From Bacteroidia bacterium (GTDB lineage Bacteria; Bacteroidota; Bacteroidia; Bacteroidales; Azobacteroidaceae): DNA of 6,213 nt. A program made the translations under genes and the position numbers. Of this stretch, positions 1-5,237 are shown piece after piece (the stretch's first letter is position 1; the number at the start of each line of letters is the position of its first letter). The notes beneath the pieces are model-generated. The model searched no databases, was not told the origin of the DNA, and saw only the letters and a program-made list of their open reading frames with translations. The stretch spans positions 1 to 6,213 of the forward strand of contig BNTP01000130.1 of NCBI GenBank assembly GCA_025996695.1, given 5' to 3'.

Positions 1-1
1 T

Positions 2-109
2 AGAAAACAAGGCTCTCGCCTTGTAAGTGAAACGGCGTGCCTAAATCCGATAGGGGTTTCCTCGGGAAACCCCTATCAGGATGAGAAAAAAATAAACCGT
101 AACTATTGA
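2..109 (+). CDS. Possible 3' end of a gene entering from the left edge
   Basis: Frame 2 is open from the left edge to a TGA at 107-109 and would encode about 35 residues ending DEKKINRNY. A good rightward terminator begins five bases later, which suits the end of a gene. I do not recognise the peptide. Against coding, the stretch contains two perfect hairpins (8-23 and 49-77), and a 13-bp perfect inverted repeat is unusual inside a gene. It may instead be an untranslated or repeat-derived tail of a transcript that starts outside the window. Confidence 0.2.
   Translation, partial: RKQGSRLVSETACLNPIGVSSGNPYQDEKKINRNY
8..77. repeat. Two perfect palindromic hairpins
   Basis: CAAGGC (8-13) pairs with GCCTTG (18-23) across the four-base loop TCTC. 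GATAGGGGTTTCC (49-61) pairs with GGAAACCCCTATC (65-77) across the three-base loop TCG, a 13-bp perfect stem. A short perfect stem with a three-base loop matches the style of the REP hairpins elsewhere in the window (GTA, TAC, GCA, TGC and CGC loops). They may be further REP-like elements or part of a structured transcript end. No T-run follows either of them, so neither is a terminator. Confidence 0.6.
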
Positions 110-113
110 AAGG

Positions 114-148
114 AAGCACTGACTTGTTGAGAGTCGGTGCTTTTTTTT
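114..148 (+). terminator. Rho-independent terminator, rightward
   Basis: A 10-bp stem (114-123 with 133-142, one G-T wobble at 120/136) encloses a nine-base loop and is followed by eight T residues at 141-148. It ends a rightward transcript from beyond the left edge. The receptor gene converges on it from the other side, but read leftward the stem is not followed by a T-run, so it is unlikely to terminate the receptor mRNA efficiently. Confidence 0.8.
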
Positions 149-223
149 GAGAGAAGAGCAAAACAGTAAAACCAGTCCATAAGCTTGCAATTTGAAAGCA
201 AACTTACGGACTTTTGCTCACAT

Positions 224-2470
224 TCAGAATTTCACCACAATGTTTGCCATCACATGAGTACCGGCCTGCGGAAAATAGTTTTTGTCGGCGTATGGGTCGA
301 AACCGCCCTTGTCGTTGCTGTAATAGGCCGCCCAAACCCAGCCGGACGTTTCGTATTTTTCGTTAAAGAGATTGTTGATGAGTAAATTTGCCGTCAGCGA
401 TTTCAAACCGTGCAGTTTGAAATCATACCCCAAACGGAGGTTGTTGACAAAATAAGCGTTAATACTTCTGTCGTTGCGATTGGTGTTATCCAAAAATTGT
501 TTGCCTACATAGTTGGAATGCAATCCGGCGTGGAAGGCTTTGTGTTTGAAAGTAAACAAGCTATTAGCGATCACGTTGGGCGAATAAGCGATGTCCGTGG
601 TGCCGTAATAGTCTTCTTTTTGAGGTGCATCGCCGTCGTCTACCAATACAAAGTCGGTATAATCTTTGATTTTATTGCTACTCAACGTTAAATTAGCATC
701 CCATTTCAAGCAATCTGTGATGCGCACGCCTGCGACCAATTCGACGCCCATTCGGTAGCTGTCGGGAACATTGCTCGTCAAGGGTTCGCCAATTTCGTTG
801 ACCTTGCCATTGAGCACCAATTGGTTTTTGTAGGTCATATAATAGGCATTGATGCCCGCTGCAAAGGTTGGACTGTTAAATTTGTAGCCCAATTCGTAAT
901 CCAACAAGCGCTCGGCGGTTGGTGTTTCATTGATAGCCGCATTGGTGTAGTTGTTGCGATTCGGCTCGCGATTGGCCACTGCCACAGAGCCGTACAATGT
1001 GTTTTTAGCATTGATTTGATAAAAAGCGCCCGCTTTGGGGTTGAAGAAATTGAATTGTTTATCCACATTTAATTGCTGCATCGCGTTGTTGAGCCAATCC
1101 CAAATGTCGCTTTTCCCGTCAATTTTGTAGGCGATGAGGCGGTATTGCAAATCGCCATACAGGCTTACCGCCGGTGTGAGTTGGTAATTGGCCTTTAAGA
1201 AGATATTCGCATCGCTTTTTTTTCCGGTACTGCGATAATACTCGTGATTAGGCTGAAAAGTGGCGTCGCCGGCATAATCTTTTACCCAAGTGACATAACC
1301 GAAATGGCGGCCGTAGTAGTAGTTGGCACCTCCACCGAGCGACACCTCCCACTCCTCTTTTTTGTAGTCCAACGAAAAAATACCGCCGCCGAAGTCATTG
1401 TCGAGATGCTTCTGACGCACTAAATCTTTCTCTACCTCCTTTGAGCTTCCGTCTTCATCCGGTTGACAGGTCGGGATGAGAGCATATTCAGAATACCGCT
1501 GTCCGGTCTTGTATTCTTCATAATAGCCCAATCCTTTGGTGTAATGCAGGGCGATATTGAGGTTGAGATTCGGATTGAGGCGTTGCAAAAGGCTTAATTG
1601 ATAATGTGTTTGGTTGTAATTGTCCGTTTGATTTTTGTAATACAACGGATTTCCGTCGGCGTCATCGCCCATATAGCCGCTAGGATTGTAGGTGCGATTG
1701 CCTTCAGCCAAAATGTCTTCCGGCACGCCATCCCACGCGTGGTAAGTCTTTTCTTTGCCGCCAAACGTGATAAATTTCATCAAGGTATTGCCATTGAAAT
1801 AGGCACCTTGGGCAAAATACGACTTCAAATCGACACTTGCCCGGTCAATAAATCCGTCGGAAGTAATCGACGAAAGGCGTCCGTCAAACGCCCAATGGTC
1901 GTTGAGAATGCCTGTGCCCAATTTGAATGTTGCCTTAGCCGTGTTAAATGAGCCATAGCCGCCGTCCAGTTCGCCGTAGGATTTCAATGGAACATTTTCC
2001 GTTTTCATGTTAATACTCGCGCCGAAAGCCCCTGCGCCATTGGTTGAAGTGCCCACGCCGCGTTGCACCTGCAAATCCTGCAACGACGACGCAAAATCAG
2101 GCATGTTGACCCAAAACACGCCGTGCGATTCCGAATCGTTGAGCGGAATGCCATTTGTCGTGATGTTGATACGGTTGGCATCGGTGCCGCGAATGCGAAA
2201 ATTGGTATAGCCAATACCTGTTCCGGCATCTGAATTGGCTATCACAGAAGGGGTTAGCAAAAGCAGGTACGGGATGTCCTGACCGAAATTCTCTGCCTCG
2301 ATGGCTTGCTTATTCATGTTAGAATACGCCACCGGCGTTTTGTCCGTAGCACGCGTTGCTACAATTTCTACTTCTTGCAACGGCACATCTTTATGCACAT
2401 CGTCGGCATTTTGGGCAACCGCAAGAGTAGCCTCTACACTCATTAAACACAGAAAAAAAACCTTTTTCAT
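224..2470 (-). CDS. TonB-dependent outer-membrane receptor under TPP-riboswitch control (putative thiamine importer)
   Basis: This 748-residue protein is a TonB-dependent, ligand-gated outer-membrane channel. Seen: a signal peptide (residues 1-20, basic start, hydrophobic core, AVAQ at the end), a TonB-box-like VEIVAT at about 34-39, a plug domain over roughly 42-158 with the signatures FRIRGTDANRINITTNGIPL (91-110) and QRGVGTSTNGAGAFGASINM (136-155), then a long barrel rich in aromatic strands that ends in a terminal phenylalanine (VVKF). There is no N-terminal carboxypeptidase-like domain, so it resembles BtuB-type receptors rather than SusC. The substrate follows from context: the leader carries a complete TPP riboswitch, and riboswitch-controlled receptors of this kind in Bacteroides (called OMthi or Omr1) are known or predicted thiamine importers. 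In relatives pnuT and a thiamine pyrophosphokinase gene often follow; none starts in the 223 bases downstream here. The start at 2470 gives the signal peptide directly. The receptor fold is certain; thiamine as substrate is inferred. Confidence 0.93.
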   Translation of the reverse strand: MKKVFFLCLMSVEATLAVAQNADDVHKDVPLQEVEIVATRATDKTPVAYSNMNKQAIEAENFGQDIPYLLLLTPSVIANSDAGTGIGYTNFRIRGTDANRINITTNGIPLNDSESHGVFWVNMPDFASSLQDLQVQRGVGTSTNGAGAFGASINMKTENVPLKSYGELDGGYGSFNTAKATFKLGTGILNDHWAFDGRLSSITSDGFIDRASVDLKSYFAQGAYFNGNTLMKFITFGGKEKTYHAWDGVPEDILAEGNRTYNPSGYMGDDADGNPLYYKNQTDNYNQTHYQLSLLQRLNPNLNLNIALHYTKGLGYYEEYKTGQRYSEYALIPTCQPDEDGSSKEVEKDLVRQKHLDNDFGGGIFSLDYKKEEWEVSLGGGANYYYGRHFGYVTWVKDYAGDATFQPNHEYYRSTGKKSDANIFLKANYQLTPAVSLYGDLQYRLIAYKIDGKSDIWDWLNNAMQQLNVDKQFNFFNPKAGAFYQINAKNTLYGSVAVANREPNRNNYTNAAINETPTAERLLDYELGYKFNSPTFAAGINAYYMTYKNQLVLNGKVNEIGEPLTSNVPDSYRMGVELVAGVRITDCLKWDANLTLSSNKIKDYTDFVLVDDGDAPQKEDYYGTTDIAYSPNVIANSLFTFKHKAFHAGLHSNYVGKQFLDNTNRNDRSINAYFVNNLRLGYDFKLHGLKSLTANLLINNLFNEKYETSGWVWAAYYSNDKGGFDPYADKNYFPQAGTHVMANIVVKF

Positions 2471-2486
2471 TTTTAAAATAATTTAC

Positions 2487-2521
2487 GCATGGGCTTGCGG
2501 GTCAAGCCCGCAAAGGCATGC
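2487..2521 (-). promoter_or_regulatory. Leader hairpin before the receptor start, candidate expression platform
   Basis: TTGCGGG (2495-2501) pairs perfectly with CCCGCAA (2507-2513) over a five-base loop. Outer arms GCATG (2487-2491) and CATGC (2517-2521) extend the stem across a small internal loop. It ends 16 bases before the receptor start codon and lies between the TPP aptamer and the gene. There is no T-run, so control of translation initiation is more likely than transcription termination. That it serves as the riboswitch expression platform is inference. Confidence 0.5.
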
Positions 2522-2526
2522 TATTG

Positions 2527-2565
2527 TTAAACAAAAAAGGGGATTTGAGAAATAAAATCATTCAT
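2527..2565 (-). other. Possible 12-codon upstream ORF in the receptor leader
   Basis: Downstream of the aptamer on the minus strand, an ATG at 2565-2563 opens a 12-codon frame (MNDFISQIPFFV) closed by TAA at 2529-2527. It ends just before the leader hairpin. Short frames arise by chance, and no ribosome-binding feature marks this one. It is listed only because translation through it could affect the adjacent hairpin. Confidence 0.15.
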
Positions 2566-2614
2566 GAGATTGCTTCCTGCTTCGTTTTTCGCAGTCGGCA
2601 ACGACGATAAATAA

Positions 2615-2692
2615 ATCTTTGTCCCTCCGCAGATATTACTCTGTTCAGGTTCAAAGGGTATGATCTCAGCCCGCACGGGCACCCCTAAAGAT
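2615..2692 (-). promoter_or_regulatory. TPP riboswitch (THI element)
   Basis: Read on the minus strand, this 78-nt segment has every conserved block of the thiamine pyrophosphate aptamer in order. The closing helix is ATCTTT (2692-2687) with AAAGAT (2620-2615). Then come GGGGTGC, the CTGAGA pyrimidine-sensing loop (complement at 2664-2669), ATACCC (2656-2661), GAACCTGA (2645-2652), and the pyrophosphate-side TAATATCTGCGGAGGGA. It begins within a few bases of the predicted transcription start and lies 144 bases before the receptor gene. TPP binding would reduce receptor expression, so synthesis rises when thiamine is scarce. Confidence 0.96.
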
Positions 2693-2700
2693 ATCGGGCG

Positions 2701-2708
2701 CAAAGGTA
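2701..2708 (-). promoter_or_regulatory. Bacteroidota -7 promoter element of the receptor transcript
   Basis: On the minus strand this is TACCTTTG, an exact match to TAnnTTTG. Transcription would start at about 2694-2696, almost at the first base of the aptamer helix. I see no clear TTTG -33 box at the usual spacing. The fit of element, start and aptamer makes the assignment strong. Confidence 0.72.
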
Positions 2709-2752
2709 CAAAATTATTTCGTATATTTGCACCTATTTAATCAAAATTTCAC

Positions 2753-2760
2753 TAACTTTG
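2753..2760 (+). promoter_or_regulatory. Candidate -7 element for the RAYT transposase transcript
   Basis: TAACTTTG fits TAnnTTTG. A TTTG at 2726-2729 lies upstream with a 23-base gap, longer than the usual 19-21. Start would fall near 2767, placing the whole REP array in the 5' untranslated region. A second weaker match, TATATTTG, lies at 2722-2729. Confidence 0.45.
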
Positions 2761-2770
2761 CAACAATTTT

Positions 2771-2906
2771 GCCCGGAGGGCATTAATATCACTAGAAATA
2801 AACGGACAATCACTATAATCTATTCCCCGTAGGGGATTTATATCAATAGAAATAAACGGACAATCTCTATAACCTATTCCCCGTAGGGGATTTATATCAA
2901 TAGAAA
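2771..2906 (+). repeat. Tandem 54-bp REP units (two full, one partial) before the RAYT gene
   Basis: Each unit opens with an 11-base hairpin, four paired bases around a three-base loop: GCCCggaGGGC (2771-2781), CCCCgtaGGGG (2825-2835) and the same again (2879-2889). The units are spaced exactly 54 bases apart. Units 1 and 2 match at 47 of 54 positions; unit 3 is identical to unit 2 for its first 28 bases and then runs into the RAYT start codon at 2907. The outer pair of the hairpin is G-C in unit 1 and C-G in unit 2, a compensatory change. An inverted copy lies beyond the gene. This is the organisation expected of REP elements mobilised by a neighbouring RAYT. Confidence 0.88.
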
Positions 2907-3368
2907 ATGGCAAACACGTACACACAAATTTATATTCATTATGTTTTCGCCGTGCAGAATCGGTTGGGTTTGATACAAAATCGTTGGCAAAACGACCTTT
3001 ACAAATACATGAATGGAATTATTACAAACAACGGTCATAAATTGTATGCAATCGGCGGTATGCCCGATCATGTTCACATATTAGTAAGCATGTCCCCAAA
3101 ACAAGCAGTTTCCGATTTGATGGCTGAAGTCAAACGAAGTTCTTCGTTGTGGATAAACAACAATCGTTTGGTTATGGGAAAATTCTCTTGGCAAGAAGGT
3201 TTTGGTGCGTTTAGTTATGGGAAATCGCAAGCATCTACCATTGCCAATTATATTGAAGCGCAAGAACAGCACCATGGAAAACGAACATTTATGGAAGAAT
3301 ATCTCGAATTTTTAAAATTATTTGAAATTGAATATGATGAAAGATATGTATTCAAACCAGTTAAATAA
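2907..3368 (+). CDS. REP-associated tyrosine transposase (RAYT), Y1/IS200-like HUH nuclease
   Basis: This 153-residue protein belongs to the Y1_Tnp (IS200/IS605 TnpA-like) superfamily. Such enzymes nick single-stranded DNA at hairpins through a 5'-phosphotyrosine intermediate. Seen: the opening MANTYTQIYIHYVFAV typical of the family, the metal-binding HUH motif in GGMPDHVHILV (H55 and H57), GFGAFSYGKSQ at about 98-108, and NYIEAQEQHH with the likely nucleophile Y115 followed by Q119. Length is normal and all catalytic residues are present, so it looks intact. It is flanked by REP hairpins, direct upstream and inverted downstream, and has no tnpB partner; this favours a domesticated RAYT over a free-living IS200. 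The start codon abuts the last upstream REP. Host proteins of this type are thought to spread or maintain REPs; its role here is inferred. Confidence 0.92.
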   Translation: MANTYTQIYIHYVFAVQNRLGLIQNRWQNDLYKYMNGIITNNGHKLYAIGGMPDHVHILVSMSPKQAVSDLMAEVKRSSSLWINNNRLVMGKFSWQEGFGAFSYGKSQASTIANYIEAQEQHHGKRTFMEEYLEFLKLFEIEYDERYVFKPVK

Positions 3369-3372
3369 TGTG

Positions 3373-3389
3373 AAACCTCTACGAGGTTT
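3373..3389. repeat. Variant REP hairpin downstream of the RAYT gene
   Basis: AAACCTC (3373-3379) pairs with GAGGTTT (3383-3389) around the loop TAC, the complement of the GTA loop of the upstream REPs. It starts five bases after the stop codon. The stem sequence differs from the other REPs but pairing is perfect. No T-run follows, so it is not an ordinary terminator. Confidence 0.65.
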
Positions 3390-3412
3390 GAGGATTGAAG
3401 GGAAGGATGCAT

Positions 3413-3441
3413 ATTTCTATTGATATAAATCCCCTACGGGG
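3413..3441 (-). repeat. Inverted REP copy downstream of the RAYT gene
   Basis: These 29 bases are the exact reverse complement of the start of the second upstream 54-bp unit (2825-2853), including its CCCCgtaGGGG hairpin (here 3431-3441). The upstream and downstream copies therefore face each other across the transposase gene. This bounds a unit of about 670 bases (2771-3441). Confidence 0.9.
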
Positions 3442-3470
3442 AAATATGTTACGATTATGACTAATGATTT

Positions 3471-3555
3471 TACACTCGGGCTACAAAAGCCATATATTCC
3501 CGTGTACAATTCCGATCGGGAAATTTGTCGTGCACCCGTGCGGCATCTTTTTTTT
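3471..3555 (+). ncRNA. Possible structured small RNA or terminator region
   Basis: Between the RAYT unit and the RRM promoter, several short helices can be drawn. TACA plus CGGG (3471-3474, 3477-3480) pair with CCCG plus TGTA (3499-3506). A second hairpin forms around 3510-3522. A wobble-containing stem pairs 3528-3533 with 3538-3543. Eight T residues follow at 3548-3555. The layout resembles a small RNA ending in an intrinsic terminator. No promoter was identified and the last stem is weak, so this is a candidate only. Confidence 0.25.
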
Positions 3556-3595
3556 CACATTTTGATGTTTTTTTTGCAAATTCTATTCAAATTTG

Positions 3596-3626
3596 TTTGG
3601 AATGTCAAAAATTTGCATTACCTTTG
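3596..3626 (+). promoter_or_regulatory. Bacteroidota promoter for the RRM protein gene
   Basis: A TTTG -33 box at 3596-3599 is followed after exactly 19 bases by the -7 element TACCTTTG at 3619-3626. This is the full consensus of the phylum's primary sigma factor. Transcription would begin near 3632, leaving an AT-rich leader of about 130 bases before the RRM start codon. Confidence 0.8.
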
Positions 3627-3647
3627 TCGCCGACAAGTTGAGTTCTT

Positions 3648-3698
3648 ATGAACAGGTTTATTGCTTTTTTCGAGTTTGTATTCGTTTTCAAGTGCTAA
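3648..3698 (+). other. Possible phenylalanine-rich leader ORF upstream of the RRM gene
   Basis: An ATG at 3648 opens a 16-codon frame (MNRFIAFFEFVFVFKC) ending at TAA 3696-3698, inside the predicted leader. Six of the 16 residues are phenylalanine. The leader is T-rich, which favours TTT and TTC codons by chance, and I see no attenuator hairpin after it. Translation is unproven. Confidence 0.2.
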
Positions 3699-3762
3699 TT
3701 TCTGCAATTAAAATTCTCACGGTTAAAATTATTTTTTATTTACAATTTATTTTATTTTTAAA

Positions 3763-4074
3763 ATGAACATTTTTATTGCAGGCTTGAGTTTCAAAGTAAA
3801 CGATGCCGATTTGGAGACGTTATTCGAAGAGTATGGACCAATCACTTCAGCAAAAGTGATTACAGACCGTCAAACAGGGAAATCTAAAGGTTATGGTTTC
3901 GTAGAAATCGACAACCAGGAAACCGCTGAAAAAGCGATTGCCGAATTGAACGGTGCTGAATATGATGGCAGAACCATTTCTGTATCAGAAGCTCGTCCTC
4001 GCGAAGAACGTCCAAGACGTGAGTTCAACCGCAATGGTGGCGGTGGTGGTGGCTTTAATCGTAACAGATATTAA
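3763..4074 (+). CDS. Small single-RRM RNA-binding protein with a Gly/Arg-rich tail
   Basis: This 103-residue cytoplasmic protein has one RNA recognition motif spanning about residues 1-78. RNP2 is IFIAGL (3-8) and RNP1 is KGYGFVEI (42-49), with the aromatic residues that stack on RNA bases at F4, Y44 and F46. The tail (79-103) is basic, then glycine-rich with six consecutive glycines, and ends FNRNRY. Such short RRM proteins occur in several copies in Bacteroidales, where the Rbp proteins of Bacteroides act as global post-transcriptional regulators and interact with small RNAs; that role is extrapolated here. The gene stands alone, with its own promoter at 3596-3626, a leader of about 130 bases that could permit autoregulation, and a terminator at 4096-4124. 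The start follows an A/T-rich stretch without a Shine-Dalgarno sequence, as is normal in this phylum. I cannot assign it to RbpA, RbpB or RbpC. Confidence 0.93.
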   Translation: MNIFIAGLSFKVNDADLETLFEEYGPITSAKVITDRQTGKSKGYGFVEIDNQETAEKAIAELNGAEYDGRTISVSEARPREERPRREFNRNGGGGGGFNRNRY

Positions 4075-4095
4075 TTCTTTCACGATATAAAAGAG

Positions 4096-4124
4096 AAGCT
4101 GTCTAAAATTTAGGCGGCTTTTTT
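4096..4124 (+). terminator. Rho-independent terminator of the RRM gene
   Basis: A 10-bp stem (4096-4105 with 4111-4120, two G-T wobbles) has a five-base loop. The descending arm runs into six T residues at 4119-4124. It lies 22 bases after the RRM stop codon. Confidence 0.82.
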
Positions 4125-4170
4125 AGTAAATTTTTTTCGGCAAATATCGTGTCGGAATTAATATATTTTA

Positions 4171-4178
4171 TATCTTTG
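4171..4178 (+). promoter_or_regulatory. Candidate -7 element of the abiE locus
   Basis: TATCTTTG matches TAnnTTTG and lies 19 bases before the abiEi start codon, giving a short leader of about 13-15 bases. No TTTG box is visible at the usual spacing upstream. In AbiE systems the antitoxin represses its own promoter, so operator repeats might be expected here, but I see none that are clear. Confidence 0.5.
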
Positions 4179-4197
4179 TGGTTTCAAAAATAGTAAT

Positions 4198-4867
4198 ATG
4201 CAAGATACAAAACATAAAAATATTAGCGAAACAGCAGCGAAGATACTCGCTCGCTTTAATACGCAAGGCAAAACGTGGTTCACGCTTGCGGAGGCATACA
4301 ATTTGTTTTCGGAAATGTCTGAAAATCAAATCCGTGTGCAGGTAAAGCGGATGACTGACTTGTCACACAACCTTCTATAAAAGAGCAAATTGTTGTGAAT
4401 AAACAGATTAAACCTGCCGAAATGGAACTAAAAGGCGTGAAATTTCAGTTTATATATCATAACGAAAAACACTTTTTCGGACAGAAAAAAATGTGGATTG
4501 ACAGTTTCAACCGCGTATGGTGCTCCGATTTGGAAAAAACCGTTATTGACTGCTTGTACAAACCGGATTATGCAGGCGGAGTTGTAGAAATTGCCAAAGC
4601 AATTTTTATGGCAAGAGAAAAAATGAAATATACGCAACTGTTAGATTATGCGATTAAATTTAATTCGCAGGCAGTTATCAAACGCTTGGGTATTTACTTG
4701 AATTACTGCAAATTGACACGCAAATAATTAAAGAACTTCAGAAACTTCGTTCGTCTTCTGTTTCTCTGCTTGATACGGAAAGTCCGAAACAGGGGAAAAT
4801 CCTGTCTCGCTGGAATATTCAACAAAACATTGATATTGAAACAATTAAATCTGCAATTTTAATATAA
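4198..4867 (+). pseudogene. abiEi: Broken AbiEi-family antitoxin (type IV toxin-antitoxin)
   Basis: AbiEi is the winged-helix antitoxin and autorepressor of the AbiE phage-defence toxin-antitoxin pair. Three reading frames carry successive parts of one protein. The first (4198 to about 4354) encodes the N-terminal helix-turn-helix region, with ISETAAKILARFNTQGKTWF and IRVQVKRMTD. The second (about 4359 to 4700) resumes at LVTQPSIKEQIVVNKQIKP and continues through KFQFIYHNEKHFFG and WIDSFNRVWCSDLEKTVIDC. The third (4700 to 4867) encodes ELLQIDTQIIKELQKLRSSS and ILSRWNIQQNIDIETIKSAI. Compared with the family as I remember it, roughly 60-70 residues are missing at the first junction; the second is a one-base frameshift (loss of one G near 4700). 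If translated, the first frame stops after 60 codons at 4378-4380, and a second piece could start at GTG 4395 and end at 4727. The gene is almost certainly inactive. Confidence 0.85.
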
Positions 4868-4874
4868 TTATGAT

Positions 4875-4976
4875 ATGATTAGACCAGCCGAAATACAGCA
4901 AAAAGCCCGCAAGGAAGGTGTGCGCGACACGCAAATAGAAAAGGATTATATTCTCTCGTGGATTCTTATTGGCTAA
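4875..4976 (+). pseudogene. abiEii: Truncated AbiEii-family nucleotidyltransferase toxin, N-terminal stub
   Basis: The ATG at 4875, seven bases after the abiEi stop, begins MIRPAEIQQKARKEGVRDTQ, the N-terminus typical of AbiEii/AbiGii toxins in Bacteroidota. The frame continues through KDYILSWILIG and stops at 4974-4976, inside the terminal inverted repeat of the adjoining element. Only about 33 codons remain. The catalytic nucleotidyltransferase core, with its GGT-type and DxD motifs, is absent, and nothing resembling it appears beyond the element. Loss of the toxin fits decay of the antitoxin. The family call rests on this short N-terminus and on its position next to abiEi. Confidence 0.8.
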
Positions 4977-5004
4977 ATCTTTTTTGAGGTGCTATATTTT
5001 GCAA
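4971..5004 (+). repeat. Left terminal inverted repeat
   Basis: Begins GGCTAAATC, continues with a six-T run, and ends in GCTATATTTTGCAA. It matches the reverse complement of 5726-5760 throughout, apart from the T-run length (six here, seven there). Two further outer bases (TT at 4969-4970, AA at 5761-5762) may extend the pair. The outermost codons and the stop of the abiEii stub fall inside it. Confidence 0.88.
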
Positions 5005-5014
5005 ACAGAGCCTT

Positions 5015-5050
5015 GTCCCGCAGGGACGGGATGTGCATAACCGTAGGTGG
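5015..5050 (+). repeat. Second-family REP hairpin, left end of the element
   Basis: GTCCCgcaGGGAC (5015-5027) is a 5-bp stem with a three-base loop, followed by ATGTGCATAACCGTAGGTGG. The same hairpin recurs at 5500-5512, 5579-5591 and, inverted, at 5688-5700; a related GGGACgtaGTCCC is at 5430-5442. Repeats of this build are scattered through Bacteroidales genomes in my recollection and are often mis-annotated as small proteins. Confidence 0.8.
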
Positions 5051-5076
5051 GTGGAGGTGATTTGCTACCGAGCGAT

Positions 5077-5093
5077 GCATGCCTCCGGCATGC
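5077..5093. repeat. Palindrome with TCC loop
   Basis: GCATGCC (5077-5083) pairs perfectly with GGCATGC (5087-5093) around TCC. It uses the same three-base loop as the larger hairpin at 5238-5278. Confidence 0.6.
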
Positions 5094-5150
5094 GGAGATG
5101 TGATATTCGTGCGGGAAAGGCGTGTTGGCCAACGCGACACCATAGAAAGG

Positions 5151-5175
5151 CGTGTTAGCATGAGATGTCTCCGCT
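5151..5175. repeat. Inner inverted repeat, left copy (partner 5445-5469)
   Basis: CGTGTTAGCATG and the following TGTCTCCGCT match the reverse complement of 5445-5469 at 22 of 25 positions. It lies between the terminal repeats and the central hairpin, adding a nested level of mirror symmetry. A shorter direct repeat, GAAAGGCGTGTT, occurs at 5115-5126 and again at 5145-5156. Confidence 0.65.
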
Positions 5176-5177
5176 CC

Positions 5178-5203
5178 GCAAAGCGGTCTATCGACCGCTT
5201 TGC
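5178..5203. repeat. Perfect 11-bp hairpin
   Basis: GCAAAGCGGTC (5178-5188) pairs with GACCGCTTTGC (5193-5203) around TATC. A competing stem, TCGACCG (5191-5197) with CGGTCGA (5206-5212), overlaps it, so two mutually exclusive folds are possible. Confidence 0.7.
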
Positions 5204-5237
5204 TTCGGTCGACAAGACGACCCTCACGTGGGGGTCG

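Noticed and set aside
197..218. Terminator for the receptor gene on the minus strand
   Set aside because: The stem is only six A/T-rich base pairs with a ten-base loop and is followed by just a few T residues, so it is too weak to call.
2771..2906. Regularly spaced repeats resembling a short CRISPR array
   Set aside because: The 54-bp units are contiguous and nearly identical along their whole length, so there are no unique spacers, and no cas genes are present. The RAYT neighbour explains them better.
3457..3651. Plus-strand frame of 64 codons between the RAYT and RRM genes
   Set aside because: It spans the T-run and the consensus promoter of the RRM gene, and its phenylalanine-rich second half reflects T-rich DNA.
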